From Thermoplasmata archaeon (lineage in GTDB: Archaea; Thermoplasmatota; Penumbrarchaeia; JAEHCK01), in NCBI GenBank assembly GCA_020696345.1, contig JAEHCK010000023.1:1-45028 (forward strand): a stretch of DNA of 45,028 nucleotides, given 5' to 3'. The notes below the pieces were generated by a model. The model was not told the origin of the DNA. It worked only from the letters and a program-made list of their open reading frames with translations, and did no database searches. How positions within the stretch are numbered: the stretch's first letter is position 1; each line of letters begins with the position of its first letter. Position numbers and translations under genes: made by a program. Shown here piece after piece: positions 34,978 through 44,457 of the stretch.

Positions 34978-37900
34978 ATGAAAGCTAGAAAAAAGAATAA
35001 TAAAACAAGATCCAAAAAACAAAATCGTCTAGTTGGCTGGTTGAGTTCGAAGAAGGTTGGTCTCACCTGGCTAGTTATACTTGGATATTTGTTTTATATA
35101 TTCATGGTTCTAATAATGCGTGCTCCGTTTTTGGCTGAACAATACGTTGAGAACTCCATTCCAGAGGTAGTAGAATCTCACCTGACCTTTTATTCAGATG
35201 ATCGGCAATCACACTACGATGTTGAGTTGGTAGATGATAGTACACCTGGGCGAATAGATGTATCTTATTATTCCGAGAGTAATACATTACGAGTCACAAT
35301 TGTGAATATAAAATCCTTGACGATTTATGCACGCTCAATGTATAATGATGAATGCCAGGATGTGTTTGGTTTTGATCCAAATAAAAATTCAAATTATTAT
35401 AAATGGTTTTTCATTGAGAAAAATCATTTGAATGTAAATATTGAATCTGATAATGCTCTGGACATTCTTAAATTCATAGACGTTCCAAAACCATATTCCG
35501 TTATCGTTAATAGTAAAACTTGTACGGAGGGTAAAGAGTATCGCTATATCTCCGACGAAGGTGTAGCATTATCTCAAATAAATTCTGGGTCAACTAATGT
35601 CGATATATATTTCAAAGCTATCGAGGAAAAAATAAAAGCACCAATTGCGCTCATCAAAGCATCGAAATATTTAATACAGGTGGATGAAGAAGTAGAGCTC
35701 GATGGCTCTGAATCATATGATCAAAATTCAGATGGAAAGATAATAAATTACCTGTGGGATTTTGGTGATGGAAATTTTACCAATGGTATAGAAAAAGCAA
35801 AGCATCAATATAGAAAACCTGGTGTTTTTGGTATAATACTAACTGTTGTAAATTCAAATTATCTGATAAATCATGCATATTTTAATATCACTGTACTAGA
35901 AACCTCTGAACTTTTCATCCGTGGAACGGTACCAGATATTAGAATTATAGAAGATAGTACAACTTTTACACTTAATCTCCGTAAATATGAACCGCCTTCA
36001 ACAGACCAAGCGGCAGAGTATTTCTGGTACATGACCGGTGAGGATTCTACATTATACTCGATATCCGGTGAAAATAATTCTGATGATAGAATTTTGATCA
36101 CACCGTTAAAAAACCAGTTTGGTAATGATTTGGTCTGGTTGTGGTTGTTCGATATAAATGATAATTTGACCTATCAAGCATTATGGATAAATATTACACC
36201 GGTAAACGATCGGCCCACGATCTTTGGCATACCAGATATTACTATTCACTATGATGTGCCATATGATTTCTATTATATGCCTTATGTAACAGATGTAGAC
36301 ACACCACTTGAAAAACTCGTACTCAATTCATCGGATGCTAGATACACAAAGGTATCTGGTCTGAATGTAACTTATACATACCCAAAAAGTATGGTTGGAG
36401 AGACCGAGTATGTAATTCTAACGATCTGGGATGGTACCGCAGAGAGTAGTGATGTGGTTGCGGTTTGGATCACTGATGATTGGGTGCCCAATCTGATCAT
36501 TCCATTACCTGATGTATATCTTGATGAGGGTGAAATATACTATAATTATTTTGATTTGGATGATTATTTTATGGACCCTGATAACGACACGCTATTTTAT
36601 TCATATGGGTATACACATGTGAATGTTATAATAAATGATGATCATACTGTAGATTTTCATGCACCAGAGGATTGGAATGGTGAAGAGTTAACTACCTTCC
36701 GTGCCACCGACCCCTGTGGGGCACTTATTGAAGATATTATTGCAGTAACTGTCAAACCAATTAACGACCCACCCGAGATTAAGAATGTGCCAAATTTAGT
36801 TGTGCGTTATGGTCAGGACTATTTTTTCGATGTCTCACCTTATATTTATGATGAGGAGAATTCTTTAGATGAATTAACATTAATTTCATCAGACCCAACC
36901 AATATTAAAATAGCTCCACAAAATCATCTGTCAATAATCGTAAATTATCCCTATCGACCAGATATTCCATATACTCAAACTGTAAAATTGACTATTTCAG
37001 ATGGTATCAACGAAGGATTTCAAATCATAACTGTTTACGTAAAAGATAATTATCCACCAATTTTATTAAAACCATTCCAGGAATTAATCCTATATGAGGA
37101 TGTACCAAAAAATAGCGTCATGAACATGTACGATTATTTCGAGGATAATGATAGCGCTATGCTATATTTCAGAGCCATACATACAAATATGGTTCAGGTT
37201 GATTTTCATGTGAATGGTTCTATAGATATCAGCAATGCCCCCAACTGGTCGGGTGGAGAGGCAATTACCTTCCGTGCAGAGGACCCTGAGCAAGCATTTG
37301 TTGAGGGGAAGATAAACATTAAAGTATTACCTGTTAATGACCCGCCAATAATATCTGAAATACCAGTGCAACGATTCAATATCAGCGAGAAATACAAATT
37401 AGATCTGATCACTTACATTTCGGATATAGATAATAACATAACCCAGCTACAAATTTGGATCGAGGACTCGGATATCGATTATGAGATCCATGGTGCAAAC
37501 ATCATGTTCTTTACCACAAAATCCATTACCACAACACTCACCCTTCATGTATCAGATGGACAAGAGGAGGCCAGTCAAAAGGTTTTAGTAGAGGTAGTGG
37601 GAAAAAAGCATAAAAAACCAGGATTTATATTCGAATTTGCTATTTTAATAATGATCATTTTAATTATGATAATTGGTATTTTTGGGTTTGTTTACAGAAA
37701 TTATCGTGGTAATTATGATATTACTGAGTTATTCTTGATCTATCATAATGGTTTATTATTACTTCATTTAAGTAATAAAGATATAGATCGTGATAAAACC
37801 GATGCAGATATCATAAGCGGCATGTTTACTGCAGTACAAGATTTTGTGCAGGATTCGTTTGCAAGTAATAACGTAGAAAATGAGGACTGGTCTTTAAAGA

Positions 37901-38247
37901 AATTCGAGTTTAAAAATAACAATATACTTATTGATCGTGGCGACTTTTTATATATTGCAGTAATTTACACCGGCAGCCCTGGTAAAAAACTAGGTATACA
38001 ACTTAAGAAGGCTCGAACTGAGATAGAGAATAAATATAAAAAGGTATTAAAAAAATGGTCAGGCAAAATGGATCAACTATCGGGAATCGAAAAAATAATC
38101 CATAAGCATAATATAATTATTAACCCAAAAAAGCATTCGAAAATATCAGAGCCGCAGCCCATGGATGATCCTACATTAAATATTGATCCCGATCAAGCAC
38201 CACAGAACACCAGTGAGCAAGCACCTATGCAAAATAATTATAAATGA
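34978..38247 (+). CDS. Two-span receptor-like protein: PKD, five Ig/cadherin-like repeats, cytoplasmic longin-like domain
   Basis: A 1089-residue protein. A basic N-terminus and membrane span (about 28-47) lead to an extracellular part with a PKD domain (about 221-309, YLWDFGDGN). Five repeats of about 93 residues start near 409, 502, 597, 691 and 788, alternating two types (odd ones: IPDITIHYDVPYDF, VPNLVVRYGQDYFF; even ones: LDEGEIYYNYF, LYEDVPKNSV). A second span (about 882-906) precedes a cytoplasmic domain of about 140 residues, opening ITELFLIYHNGLLLLHLS and continuing MFTAVQDFVQDSF and FLYIAVIYTGSPGKKL. That pattern resembles longin/roadblock-type regulatory folds that serve small GTPases. 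It ends in a Pro/Gln-rich tail. It abuts the preceding gene with no spacer. The signalling role is inferred. Confidence 0.85.
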   Translation: MKARKKNNKTRSKKQNRLVGWLSSKKVGLTWLVILGYLFYIFMVLIMRAPFLAEQYVENSIPEVVESHLTFYSDDRQSHYDVELVDDSTPGRIDVSYYSESNTLRVTIVNIKSLTIYARSMYNDECQDVFGFDPNKNSNYYKWFFIEKNHLNVNIESDNALDILKFIDVPKPYSVIVNSKTCTEGKEYRYISDEGVALSQINSGSTNVDIYFKAIEEKIKAPIALIKASKYLIQVDEEVELDGSESYDQNSDGKIINYLWDFGDGNFTNGIEKAKHQYRKPGVFGIILTVVNSNYLINHAYFNITVLETSELFIRGTVPDIRIIEDSTTFTLNLRKYEPPSTDQAAEYFWYMTGEDSTLYSISGENNSDDRILITPLKNQFGNDLVWLWLFDINDNLTYQALWINITPVNDRPTIFGIPDITIHYDVPYDFYYMPYVTDVDTPLEKLVLNSSDARYTKVSGLNVTYTYPKSMVGETEYVILTIWDGTAESSDVVAVWITDDWVPNLIIPLPDVYLDEGEIYYNYFDLDDYFMDPDNDTLFYSYGYTHVNVIINDDHTVDFHAPEDWNGEELTTFRATDPCGALIEDIIAVTVKPINDPPEIKNVPNLVVRYGQDYFFDVSPYIYDEENSLDELTLISSDPTNIKIAPQNHLSIIVNYPYRPDIPYTQTVKLTISDGINEGFQIITVYVKDNYPPILLKPFQELILYEDVPKNSVMNMYDYFEDNDSAMLYFRAIHTNMVQVDFHVNGSIDISNAPNWSGGEAITFRAEDPEQAFVEGKINIKVLPVNDPPIISEIPVQRFNISEKYKLDLITYISDIDNNITQLQIWIEDSDIDYEIHGANIMFFTTKSITTTLTLHVSDGQEEASQKVLVEVVGKKHKKPGFIFEFAILIMIILIMIIGIFGFVYRNYRGNYDITELFLIYHNGLLLLHLSNKDIDRDKTDADIISGMFTAVQDFVQDSFASNNVENEDWSLKKFEFKNNNILIDRGDFLYIAVIYTGSPGKKLGIQLKKARTEIENKYKKVLKKWSGKMDQLSGIEKIIHKHNIIINPKKHSKISEPQPMDDPTLNIDPDQAPQNTSEQAPMQNNYK

Positions 38248-38825
38248 TTGTTTTTCTATTAATTTTAGCTATAATATAATTTAGAGTAGAGTTATCACCG
38301 ACCGTTTGATTTGCTTTGACCTTCAGTCAAAGGCGTCCATTACCTTTAGCAAAGTAACTTAATTTCCGGAACTTTATTGTCTTGTTGGCCATATGATTTT
38401 TTACGAAAATTTCGGTTCTTTGATATCGGTAATAGCAGCGACTCTATGCTTAAAAAGAAGCAATGGTAAGAGGGAGAGACCATTCCGATAAAATAGTGAT
38501 TATAAACATTGGTGAGAGGGTAAGTTTGTATTTACCAATCCTCTCACCAGCGGTTCTAGCCCCGACCCTACAATCCATAAATAGCTGACCGCTTTAAGGA
38601 TTGCGCCACCCCATTCTCAGGCGAATTGTGACATGTTCACGATTATATCCCTCACCATTGTATATTGTTGAGAATATTAATGTTCAACAAAGTCACAACT
38701 TTTGTCGTCACTATTAAGTTAGGCTAGACGCCAAAAGTGGGGCATCCACGGCGATGCTCTCGTCAATGGGGAAATGTTCTCGCATCGGAAGGCTCGCTCT
38801 TACTGAGTGCGCTGTGTGCCCTTTA
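38248..38825. other. Non-coding gap with a GGTGAGAGG palindrome
   Basis: A 578-bp gap with no credible gene. GGTGAGAGG (38511-38519) pairs exactly with CCTCTCACC (38540-38548), with a nested GGTAA/TTTACC pair inside. The word ACCGACCGTTTG near 38297 resembles the GTGACCGTT word around the second S23 element and family A. The stretch 38700-38820 is richer in G and C but shows no recognisable RNA gene. Confidence 0.5.
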
Positions 38826-39566
38826 TCAGTACTTTATTGGATTGAGAATATACACCGCCCACCCACAATACTCCCGTCCATATTTCAAATAATCATCCTG
38901 AATCTCATGATACCAATCAACTACTTGTTGTAGTTCCTGGTGGTTTTGATTTTCTTCAATCCATCGAGATAGACTATACCAGTTACTGGCTTCGTATCTA
39001 TCCCAATCATCATTATTCGCTCTAACCATATATTCGATATCGAAACCTTCCTCTCTAGCAATTTTCAGAAGTTCGATTTCGGTATGGATGGGTTCGATCT
39101 TTTTTCGGTATTCTTCCGGCACCGGTTCTGTTATCAAATATGGCTCTCCAATAACCAACTTACCTTTAGGATGAATTGCATCTTTCATACCGAGAATCGT
39201 TTCTCTATACCCACCCCAGATAAATGATGCACCTATACAAGCTGCAACATCAAATAATCCCTTTTCATATTGGAATTTCGAGCCATCAATACATTCAATT
39301 CTAATTCGATCATTAAGGTTTCTTTCGGTAATTTTCTTTTGAGCTCTTTCGCAAGCGTGTTCACGAATATCTATCCCTATTCCTTTAGAACCAAAAGATT
39401 CTGCCCAAAGCACTAATATTTCTGCGAAACCGCTTCCAAATTCGATTATACAATCATCCTTTTTCAGACCAAGAAACTTACCGATTGTATTAATTTTTTC
39501 TGATGAAAACGGATTTATCAATTCCATATATTGCTCTGCAATATCATACAATTTAAACTTATCCAA
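38826..39566 (-). CDS. Class I SAM-dependent methyltransferase
   Basis: About 246 residues with a standard class I fold: motif I IIEFGSGFAEIL near residue 41, GIGIDI at the end of strand 2, ECIDGSKF for the third strand, and FDVAACIGASFIWGG at motif IV. The C-terminal half (VPEEYRKKIEPIHTE, WYSLSRWIEE, YLKYGREYCGWAVYIL) is typical of uncharacterised small-molecule methyltransferases. The substrate is unknown. GGAGG lies seven bases before a TTG at 39566, so I use it rather than the GTG two codons upstream, which would overlap the ribosome-binding site. The gene stands alone. Confidence 0.85.
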   Translation of the reverse strand: MDKFKLYDIAEQYMELINPFSSEKINTIGKFLGLKKDDCIIEFGSGFAEILVLWAESFGSKGIGIDIREHACERAQKKITERNLNDRIRIECIDGSKFQYEKGLFDVAACIGASFIWGGYRETILGMKDAIHPKGKLVIGEPYLITEPVPEEYRKKIEPIHTEIELLKIAREEGFDIEYMVRANNDDWDRYEASNWYSLSRWIEENQNHQELQQVVDWYHEIQDDYLKYGREYCGWAVYILNPIKY

Positions 39567-40063
39567 ATGCACTCCTCCGAACTATAAATCGGGCACACAG
39601 CTTTTCTGGTAATCGCTCGTCTTCAAATCACTTGCTTTCATAAAGCTATATTCCTACTTAAATTAAGCTATCTTTATGCATATATATCTATAACAGACCC
39701 CGTACACACTCTGGCTATTGGTTTGTTAATTATTTTAGATCTTCGCTTCACGCCCTCAACTTTTAAATATGATATTTGAAAGAATAACCGAACTTCAGAT
39801 AGATAGAATAGTGCCCAACCCCGATCAACCCAGAAAAGATCTCGGCGATGGTGCGAAGATCGATGAACTTGCACGATCCATTCAACAAGAGGGCTTGATC
39901 CAGCCTATTATCGTCAGGAAAAAATTGAATAATTACCAGATCGTGGTTGGCGAACGCCGCTGGCGTGCCTGTAAGATTGCAGGTATTGATACGATCCCTG
40001 CAATAATCAAAGATGTTAATACTACTTCGTGGGTAAAAGGTGCTTGGTTGTTGCTTGGGGAGG

Positions 40064-40115
40064 TGTGAGGTGTGAGTACGCTCACGAATTTCATTCGTTC
40101 GCTTGAGGTGAGAGG
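40064..40115 (+). repeat. Dispersed repeat family A, copy 3 (inside the ParB-like gene)
   Basis: GTGTGAGGTGTGAGTACGCT at the left and CGCTTGAGGTGAGAGG at the right surround a hairpin with stem ACGAAT/ATTCGT. TTGCTTGGGGAGG precedes it, as at 44397. Confidence 0.75.
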
Positions 40116-40130
40116 GGTAAATATAAACCG

Positions 40131-40188
40131 TAAATCCCAAATCAAAAATCCAAAGTTTAAGTTTGGGATTTTGAGTTTGGGATTTAAA
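40131..40188. repeat. Palindromic family C repeat
   Basis: AAATCCCAAATCAAAAATCC is followed after a short centre by its near reverse complement, ending GAGTTTGGGATTT. It forms the second half of the block interrupting the ParB-like gene. A close relative is at 44645-44700. Confidence 0.65.
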
Positions 40189-40790
40189 ATTATATTTAAT
40201 CCACCTTCCATAATTCAATCAATTTATCAGTTAAGAGTACGATCGGCCAGATAGTTGACGCGAAGGAGTTTCGAGATAAAAAAAGTATGCCGGGCATACT
40301 TTCTTCAAAATTGATCAGAGAAACCAAGGCGATCGAAGACGATGATCTAAGAGCCAAAGTAATTGAAAAAATTCAGGAGGAACATATCCCGTCGCACGAG
40401 GTGAAGGAATTTGTTCGAGAGATCCAAAAAGCTTCCGGGCATAAGCGCGAAGAACTGCTGAGACCGGGTGCCAGAATTACCGGCAAAGATAAGATCATAT
40501 TGCACAGTCTCCCACGGCTGGAACGTAGCGTGGACGAGTTTGCTACGATCGACAGTAAGATCTTAGGATCGCTGGGTGTGGATGAGAAGAAGCGGCGAAA
40601 AGCAAGATTGGAGACTATAGTTGAGAGATTAGGCGAGGTTGTGAAAAGGATATAATGGGAAAATGCGTTCGTCGCATTGAGAGGTTACACCCACGGTCCA
40701 TTCAGTGTCTCGGTGGTTGATTGATGTATTTTTTGGTACTAATAAACCACAGAGTCCCAGAGATAACTGAATAATGATATGGAAATATCA

Positions 40791-40905
40791 ATAGAACACG
40801 GATGACACGGATAAAGCGGATTTACATGGATCGAAGGATTTTTAGTATTGAACTCATTGAATCCGTGATGATCCGTTGTATCCGTGTTTTTAATCCGTGT
40901 TCTAT
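40791..40905. repeat. Inverted repeat with CACGGAT reiterations
   Basis: ATAGAACACGGAT (40791-40803) and ATCCGTGTTCTAT (40893-40905) are exact inverted ends of a 115-bp block. The interior is built of CACGGAT and ATCCGT words that extend the pairing imperfectly. It lies between the two ParB C-terminal copies and is preceded by ACCACAGAGTCCCAGAG, another common intergenic word. Confidence 0.7.
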
Positions 40906-41055
40906 AGAGTGATTTGGGGGTTCTTTTTACATCAAATTATTCAAAAAAAAATTATTATCTATACCTAGGAGATCTGTGAATATATTCACTATTTCCTTAT
41001 TAAAAGATTTGACCGACCTGGTAGGTTGAAATTCCAATAGACGTTAGTAAAAAGT

Positions 41056-41436
41056 ATGGCCGCCATATTTCCTACGAAATTGATCACCCAGACCAGGGGC
41101 ATCAAAGACGATGAACTCAGAGCCAAAGTAATTGATAAAATACAGAAAGACCAGATCCCGTCCCATGAAGTACGGCAATTTGTTCGAGAGATCCAAAAAG
41201 CTCCCGGGCACAAGCGCGAAGAAATGCTGAAACCGGGCTCCAAGATTGCCGATCAATATAAAATTATAATGCGCCCGATCCGGAGACTAGAAAAAAGCTT
41301 GGACGAGTTCGTTTGGATCGACACCAAGATCTTGGGATCGCTGAGTACGGAGCAGAAAGAGCAGATAAAAGCAAGATTGGGATCAATGGCCGAGAAATTG
41401 GATGAGGTTATGAAAAAAATTGATATGCAAAGATGA
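41056..41436 (+). pseudogene. Partial second copy of the ParB-like C-terminal domain
   Basis: A 126-codon frame aligned without gaps to 40287-40655. It shares KLI, DDxLRAKVI, KIQ, IPSHEV, FVREIQKA, GHKREE, LxPG and DxKILGSL. The nuclease-fold domain and the helix-turn-helix are absent: a TAG stop lies seven codons before the ATG, and no ribosome-binding site is seen. It could be a remnant of a tandem duplication or a small dimerisation-domain protein. Conserved residues and an open frame to the end argue that decay, if any, is recent. Confidence 0.6.
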
Positions 41437-41453
41437 TGGTTGAGGCAATTTTT

Positions 41454-41590
41454 AAAGTCAAATTTCAAAAGTTAAATCTTAAAAGTTCTGATCACTTTTG
41501 ACTTTTACCAGGGTAAGAATTCTTTACTCATTGTTATTTATTATAAGAATTCTTAGCTCAAGAATAATTTGTATCAACAAATTGTTCGAG
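41454..41590. repeat. 34-bp exact repeat followed by paired-hairpin module D, copy 2
   Basis: 41454-41487 equals 29863-29896. Module D follows: TAAGAATTCTT (41514-41524) with AAGAATTCTTA (41545-41555), linker GCTCAAG, then AATAATTTGT (41563-41572) with ACAAATTGTT (41577-41586) and a CTC/GAG closing pair. The architecture is the same as at 17594-17666. Confidence 0.7.
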
Positions 41591-41724
41591 TTTTGACTTT
41601 TGCCTTTTCAATTTATCAATCTTAAAATCAAGTTGTGTGTATTCGTGGTTCCAAACCGTAAAATCGATCTGTGTAAATTCCAGTTTTTATTTTAACTTTT
41701 AACTTTCCCAATTCTTTGCCCATC

Positions 41725-43104
41725 TCAGCGTTTTTTACGTATCCCGATCACGCAAATTGAAGCGGTGCATGCCATAATAATTACCATGGTACTGCCGCAA
41801 ACCCTAATGCTTTCTTCCTCGTCTATGGGTATGGGCTCACCCACCAAGAAACTGGTATACGCGGTATAAGTCGGGTCGTGCTCGATCCGGTAGCCGCCCC
41901 ACTGTGGGAATGCAACCGCATACCAGAAGTTCTGTTTGTGGAAGTTGAAGATCGCTTTTTGTTTCAGGTCATGGGGCGAGTCATAATTTTTTTGAATTGT
42001 ATCGGATGTGCCGTATGCCATGATCGATATCAGATCTGCCGATAATAATAATTGTTTTTGGATCAGCAATTTATCCAAGGGTCGTGCCTTTATCAATATA
42101 TTAACCGCTTTTTGATCGGGAGTGATAAGCGCAGGATGAGTCTGGGTCTCGTCAAAAACATCATAGGTGCCCCGGAAACCTATTTCAAAGACACGCTCTT
42201 GATCTTTCAATTCCATTGTCAGGTTCTCGTGCAGCGGTTTGGAGATGCCGGTATCGATCACATTGCCCGACCCAGCGCCTACTACACGGGAATACGATGT
42301 AAAGGTTGCGACATAATGTACTGCTGCAATACCAAATGTGTCGGGTATCTGGGTCACATCTACCTGAACTGGTATACCCAATATAAACGCCCAGAGTTCG
42401 GTAACCTGGCCGATATCATAGAATGTCTCTGCCTTCACCTCGCCATTTTCCAGGTCAAGAGTGATCTCATAACGAAAGGTCAATTCAGAAAACTTTGCGA
42501 TCCAACCGGTCTTGAACACCGCGCTCAGGTATGGGTTCTCGGTCACTATGGCATATAAATTCTTATAGCTGATCTCAAAAATATAATGTGTATCATCGAT
42601 TCTTTCCACCATACGTTCAGTGGTGGGAACATAATTATTATCGACCAGCGACCCGGCGCCGAACGGAATGATGAAAAATACCTTCTCTTCACCTGGGTCA
42701 GGTACTCCTTGCTCGGGGTTATATGTATTATTATACCCCATTAGAAATGCAAAAACCGCACCAATGAAAACCTCTTGACCTTTTGGTGAATAGTAATGTA
42801 ACCCGAACAACTGGTACGGGTAGGTGCCGATATTGGTGTCGTTCTCGATTTTGTTAATGGCCACCAGAAATGCCTGGACATTATGGCTGTTCATGTAGAA
42901 TATCGAGCTCGTCAGGTTATAACCCTCTTCGGTGGTATTCGAGTGGTCAGCTACCCAAAATTCCTCATCGAAAGTATGCCCGGTATATTTCTTCTCGTCA
43001 CCATCTTTCCAGTCATCCAATGCATCGGCGGGGATGGTTGAAGAAAAAATTAAAATCAGAGCTATAGAGATTACCAATCCAAAACTAATCCTAATCGATC
43101 TCAT
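41725..43104 (-). CDS. Secreted membrane-anchored protein of unknown function
   Basis: About 459 residues: a signal peptide (MRSIRISFGLVISIALILIF, cleaved near Ala-Asp-Ala), a large extracellular region rich in Tyr, Phe and Asn-X-Thr sites, and a C-terminal span ending IRKKR (about 432-455). No catalytic motif or known domain is recognised; beta-rich segments such as RYEITLDLENGEVKAETFY suggest a beta-sandwich. The frame extends 62 codons upstream into repeat sequence, but GAGAGGAA before the ATG at 43104, directly followed by a good signal peptide, fixes the start there. It is probably a surface protein like others in the window. Confidence 0.75.
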   Translation of the reverse strand: MRSIRISFGLVISIALILIFSSTIPADALDDWKDGDEKKYTGHTFDEEFWVADHSNTTEEGYNLTSSIFYMNSHNVQAFLVAINKIENDTNIGTYPYQLFGLHYYSPKGQEVFIGAVFAFLMGYNNTYNPEQGVPDPGEEKVFFIIPFGAGSLVDNNYVPTTERMVERIDDTHYIFEISYKNLYAIVTENPYLSAVFKTGWIAKFSELTFRYEITLDLENGEVKAETFYDIGQVTELWAFILGIPVQVDVTQIPDTFGIAAVHYVATFTSYSRVVGAGSGNVIDTGISKPLHENLTMELKDQERVFEIGFRGTYDVFDETQTHPALITPDQKAVNILIKARPLDKLLIQKQLLLSADLISIMAYGTSDTIQKNYDSPHDLKQKAIFNFHKQNFWYAVAFPQWGGYRIEHDPTYTAYTSFLVGEPIPIDEEESIRVCGSTMVIIMACTASICVIGIRKKR

Positions 43105-43227
43105 ACCAATTCCTCTCAATTTGAATTGCGCTGAAAATAATGGATTAATGTAATATATATTTTTGCTTGAAAATGCTGGGTATTGTTGGGGGCAATTCAA
43201 ATAAGCACCAATGCCACCTTCGGTGGA

Positions 43228-43359
43228 AGTTCCAAGCACCAAATAACAATAACCAAATAAGCACCAATTACCGAAATTACAATAATTCAAACGTTATTTG
43301 ATCTATGTTTTGATAATTCGGTCATTGGTTATTGGTTATTATTTGATTATTGTTGCTTG
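43228..43359 (-). repeat. 132-bp repeat B, inverted partner of 1172-1303
   Basis: In reverse complement it aligns with 1172-1303 over the full length with about eight differences. The sequence around it (43170-43400) contains more of the same CAATAACCAA vocabulary. It lies between divergent genes, upstream of folD. Confidence 0.85.
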
Positions 43360-43479
43360 GTTATTGGTTATTTAACAGATCAATAACCAATCACCCAACT
43401 CTACATTTTTATATTAGATTCCTATTACCAGTTCAATAGGACATCATTAAAAAATAATCACCCAAAGGGGGGGAGATTC

Positions 43480-44382
43480 ATGGTAGCGGAAATAATTAGT
43501 GGTAAAGAAGTAGCAAAAACCATTCGAGAAGAATTGACAGTTAAGGTTTCGGCACTTAAGGCCGAGAAAGGTATTATACCCGGGCTTGGTGTGATATTAG
43601 TTGGCGAAGACCCGGCCTCGGTCTCGTATGTAACCGCAAAGGGTAAGGCATGTGAACAACTTGGTATTTTCGAAGAGACCTATAAGATGTCCGAGGACAC
43701 ATCTGAAGCGGATGTGCTGGCCAAGGTGGAAGAACTTAATAATGATCCACGGTTCCATGGAATTCTTGTACAACTACCGTTGCCCAAGCACATAGACGAG
43801 GAGAAGGTCCTTGTAAAGATCAACCCGGACAAGGATGTGGATGGTTTTCACCCGATGAACGTTGGAAAGATGGTTGTTGGCAAGGCGAGCTTTCTGCCCT
43901 GCACACCTCACGGCATCCAGGAACTTCTTATGAGATCGGGAAACGACCCGGAGGGTAAGCATGTGGTGATCGTAGGCCGAAGCAACATCGTTGGCAAGCC
44001 AATGATGAACATACTGGTCCAGAAAGCGCAGGGCGCAAATGCAACCGTGTGCATGTGTCATACCAGGACCAAGGACATGGCTGCAATGACCAGACAGGCG
44101 GATATATTGATCGTGGCGGCGGGTGTTCCCGAGATGATCAAAGCGGACATGGTTAAGGATGGTGTGGTTATTATCGATGTTGGGGTAAATCGAGTTGGTA
44201 TGAAACCAAGTAAAAAGGACCCCGAACGGATGGTGGCAGACCTGCGAGGAGATGTGGATTTTGAAAGTGTGAAAGATAAAGCTTCCTTTATCACACCAGT
44301 TCCAGGCGGTGTAGGTCCAATGACCATCACCATGTTGATGGTTAATACTTACGAATCCGCACTTAAAAGTGCAAATGAATAA
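43480..44382 (+). CDS. folD: Bifunctional methylenetetrahydrofolate dehydrogenase/cyclohydrolase FolD
   Basis: A 300-residue FolD interconverting methylene-, methenyl- and formyl-tetrahydrofolate. The catalytic positions match the E. coli enzyme numerically: Y50, K54, Q98 and D121 (within VSYVTAKGK, VQLPLPKH and KDVDGFHP). The nucleotide-binding loop GRSNIVGKP is at about 166-174 and the closing motif PVPGGVGPMT is present. GGGGGGGAG lies just before the ATG. It stands alone between repeat blocks. Its presence implies tetrahydrofolate-based C1 metabolism, as opposed to exclusive use of methanopterin. Confidence 0.97.
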   Translation: MVAEIISGKEVAKTIREELTVKVSALKAEKGIIPGLGVILVGEDPASVSYVTAKGKACEQLGIFEETYKMSEDTSEADVLAKVEELNNDPRFHGILVQLPLPKHIDEEKVLVKINPDKDVDGFHPMNVGKMVVGKASFLPCTPHGIQELLMRSGNDPEGKHVVIVGRSNIVGKPMMNILVQKAQGANATVCMCHTRTKDMAAMTRQADILIVAAGVPEMIKADMVKDGVVIIDVGVNRVGMKPSKKDPERMVADLRGDVDFESVKDKASFITPVPGGVGPMTITMLMVNTYESALKSANE

Positions 44383-44457
44383 AAGGTGCATGATCGTTGC
44401 TTGGGGAGGGGTCAGGTGAGATGGCCATCTATTACATATTGAAAATAATAAAGGCAA

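Larger units (their letters stand above)
39769..40655 (+). pseudogene. ParB-like gene disrupted by a repeat block
   Basis: The 5' part (39769 to about 40020) encodes a ParB/Srx nuclease-fold domain: IVPNPDQPRKDL, ELARSIQQEGLIQPIIV, VGERRWRACKIAG and TIPAIIKDV. It then runs into repeat-derived sequence and stops at 40068. From about 40217, in a different frame, ParB-like sequence resumes with a helix-turn-helix (NLSVKSTIGQIVDAKEF) and a C-terminal helical domain (40287-40655, with DDDLRAKVIEKIQEE). About 200 bp of repeats at 40022-40216 therefore replace the roughly 60 residues normally linking these parts. The C-terminal part could be translated from ATG 40287 but has no good ribosome-binding site. 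A homologous C-terminal copy follows at 41056. Confidence 0.75.

Noticed and set aside
40072..40254. 60-aa ORF in the ParB-like gene interruption
   Set aside because: Encoded by family A and C repeats; no homology or ribosome-binding site.
43105..43290. 62-residue N-terminal extension of the 41725 gene
   Set aside because: Derived from repeat B vocabulary; the downstream ATG has a ribosome-binding site and an immediate signal peptide.
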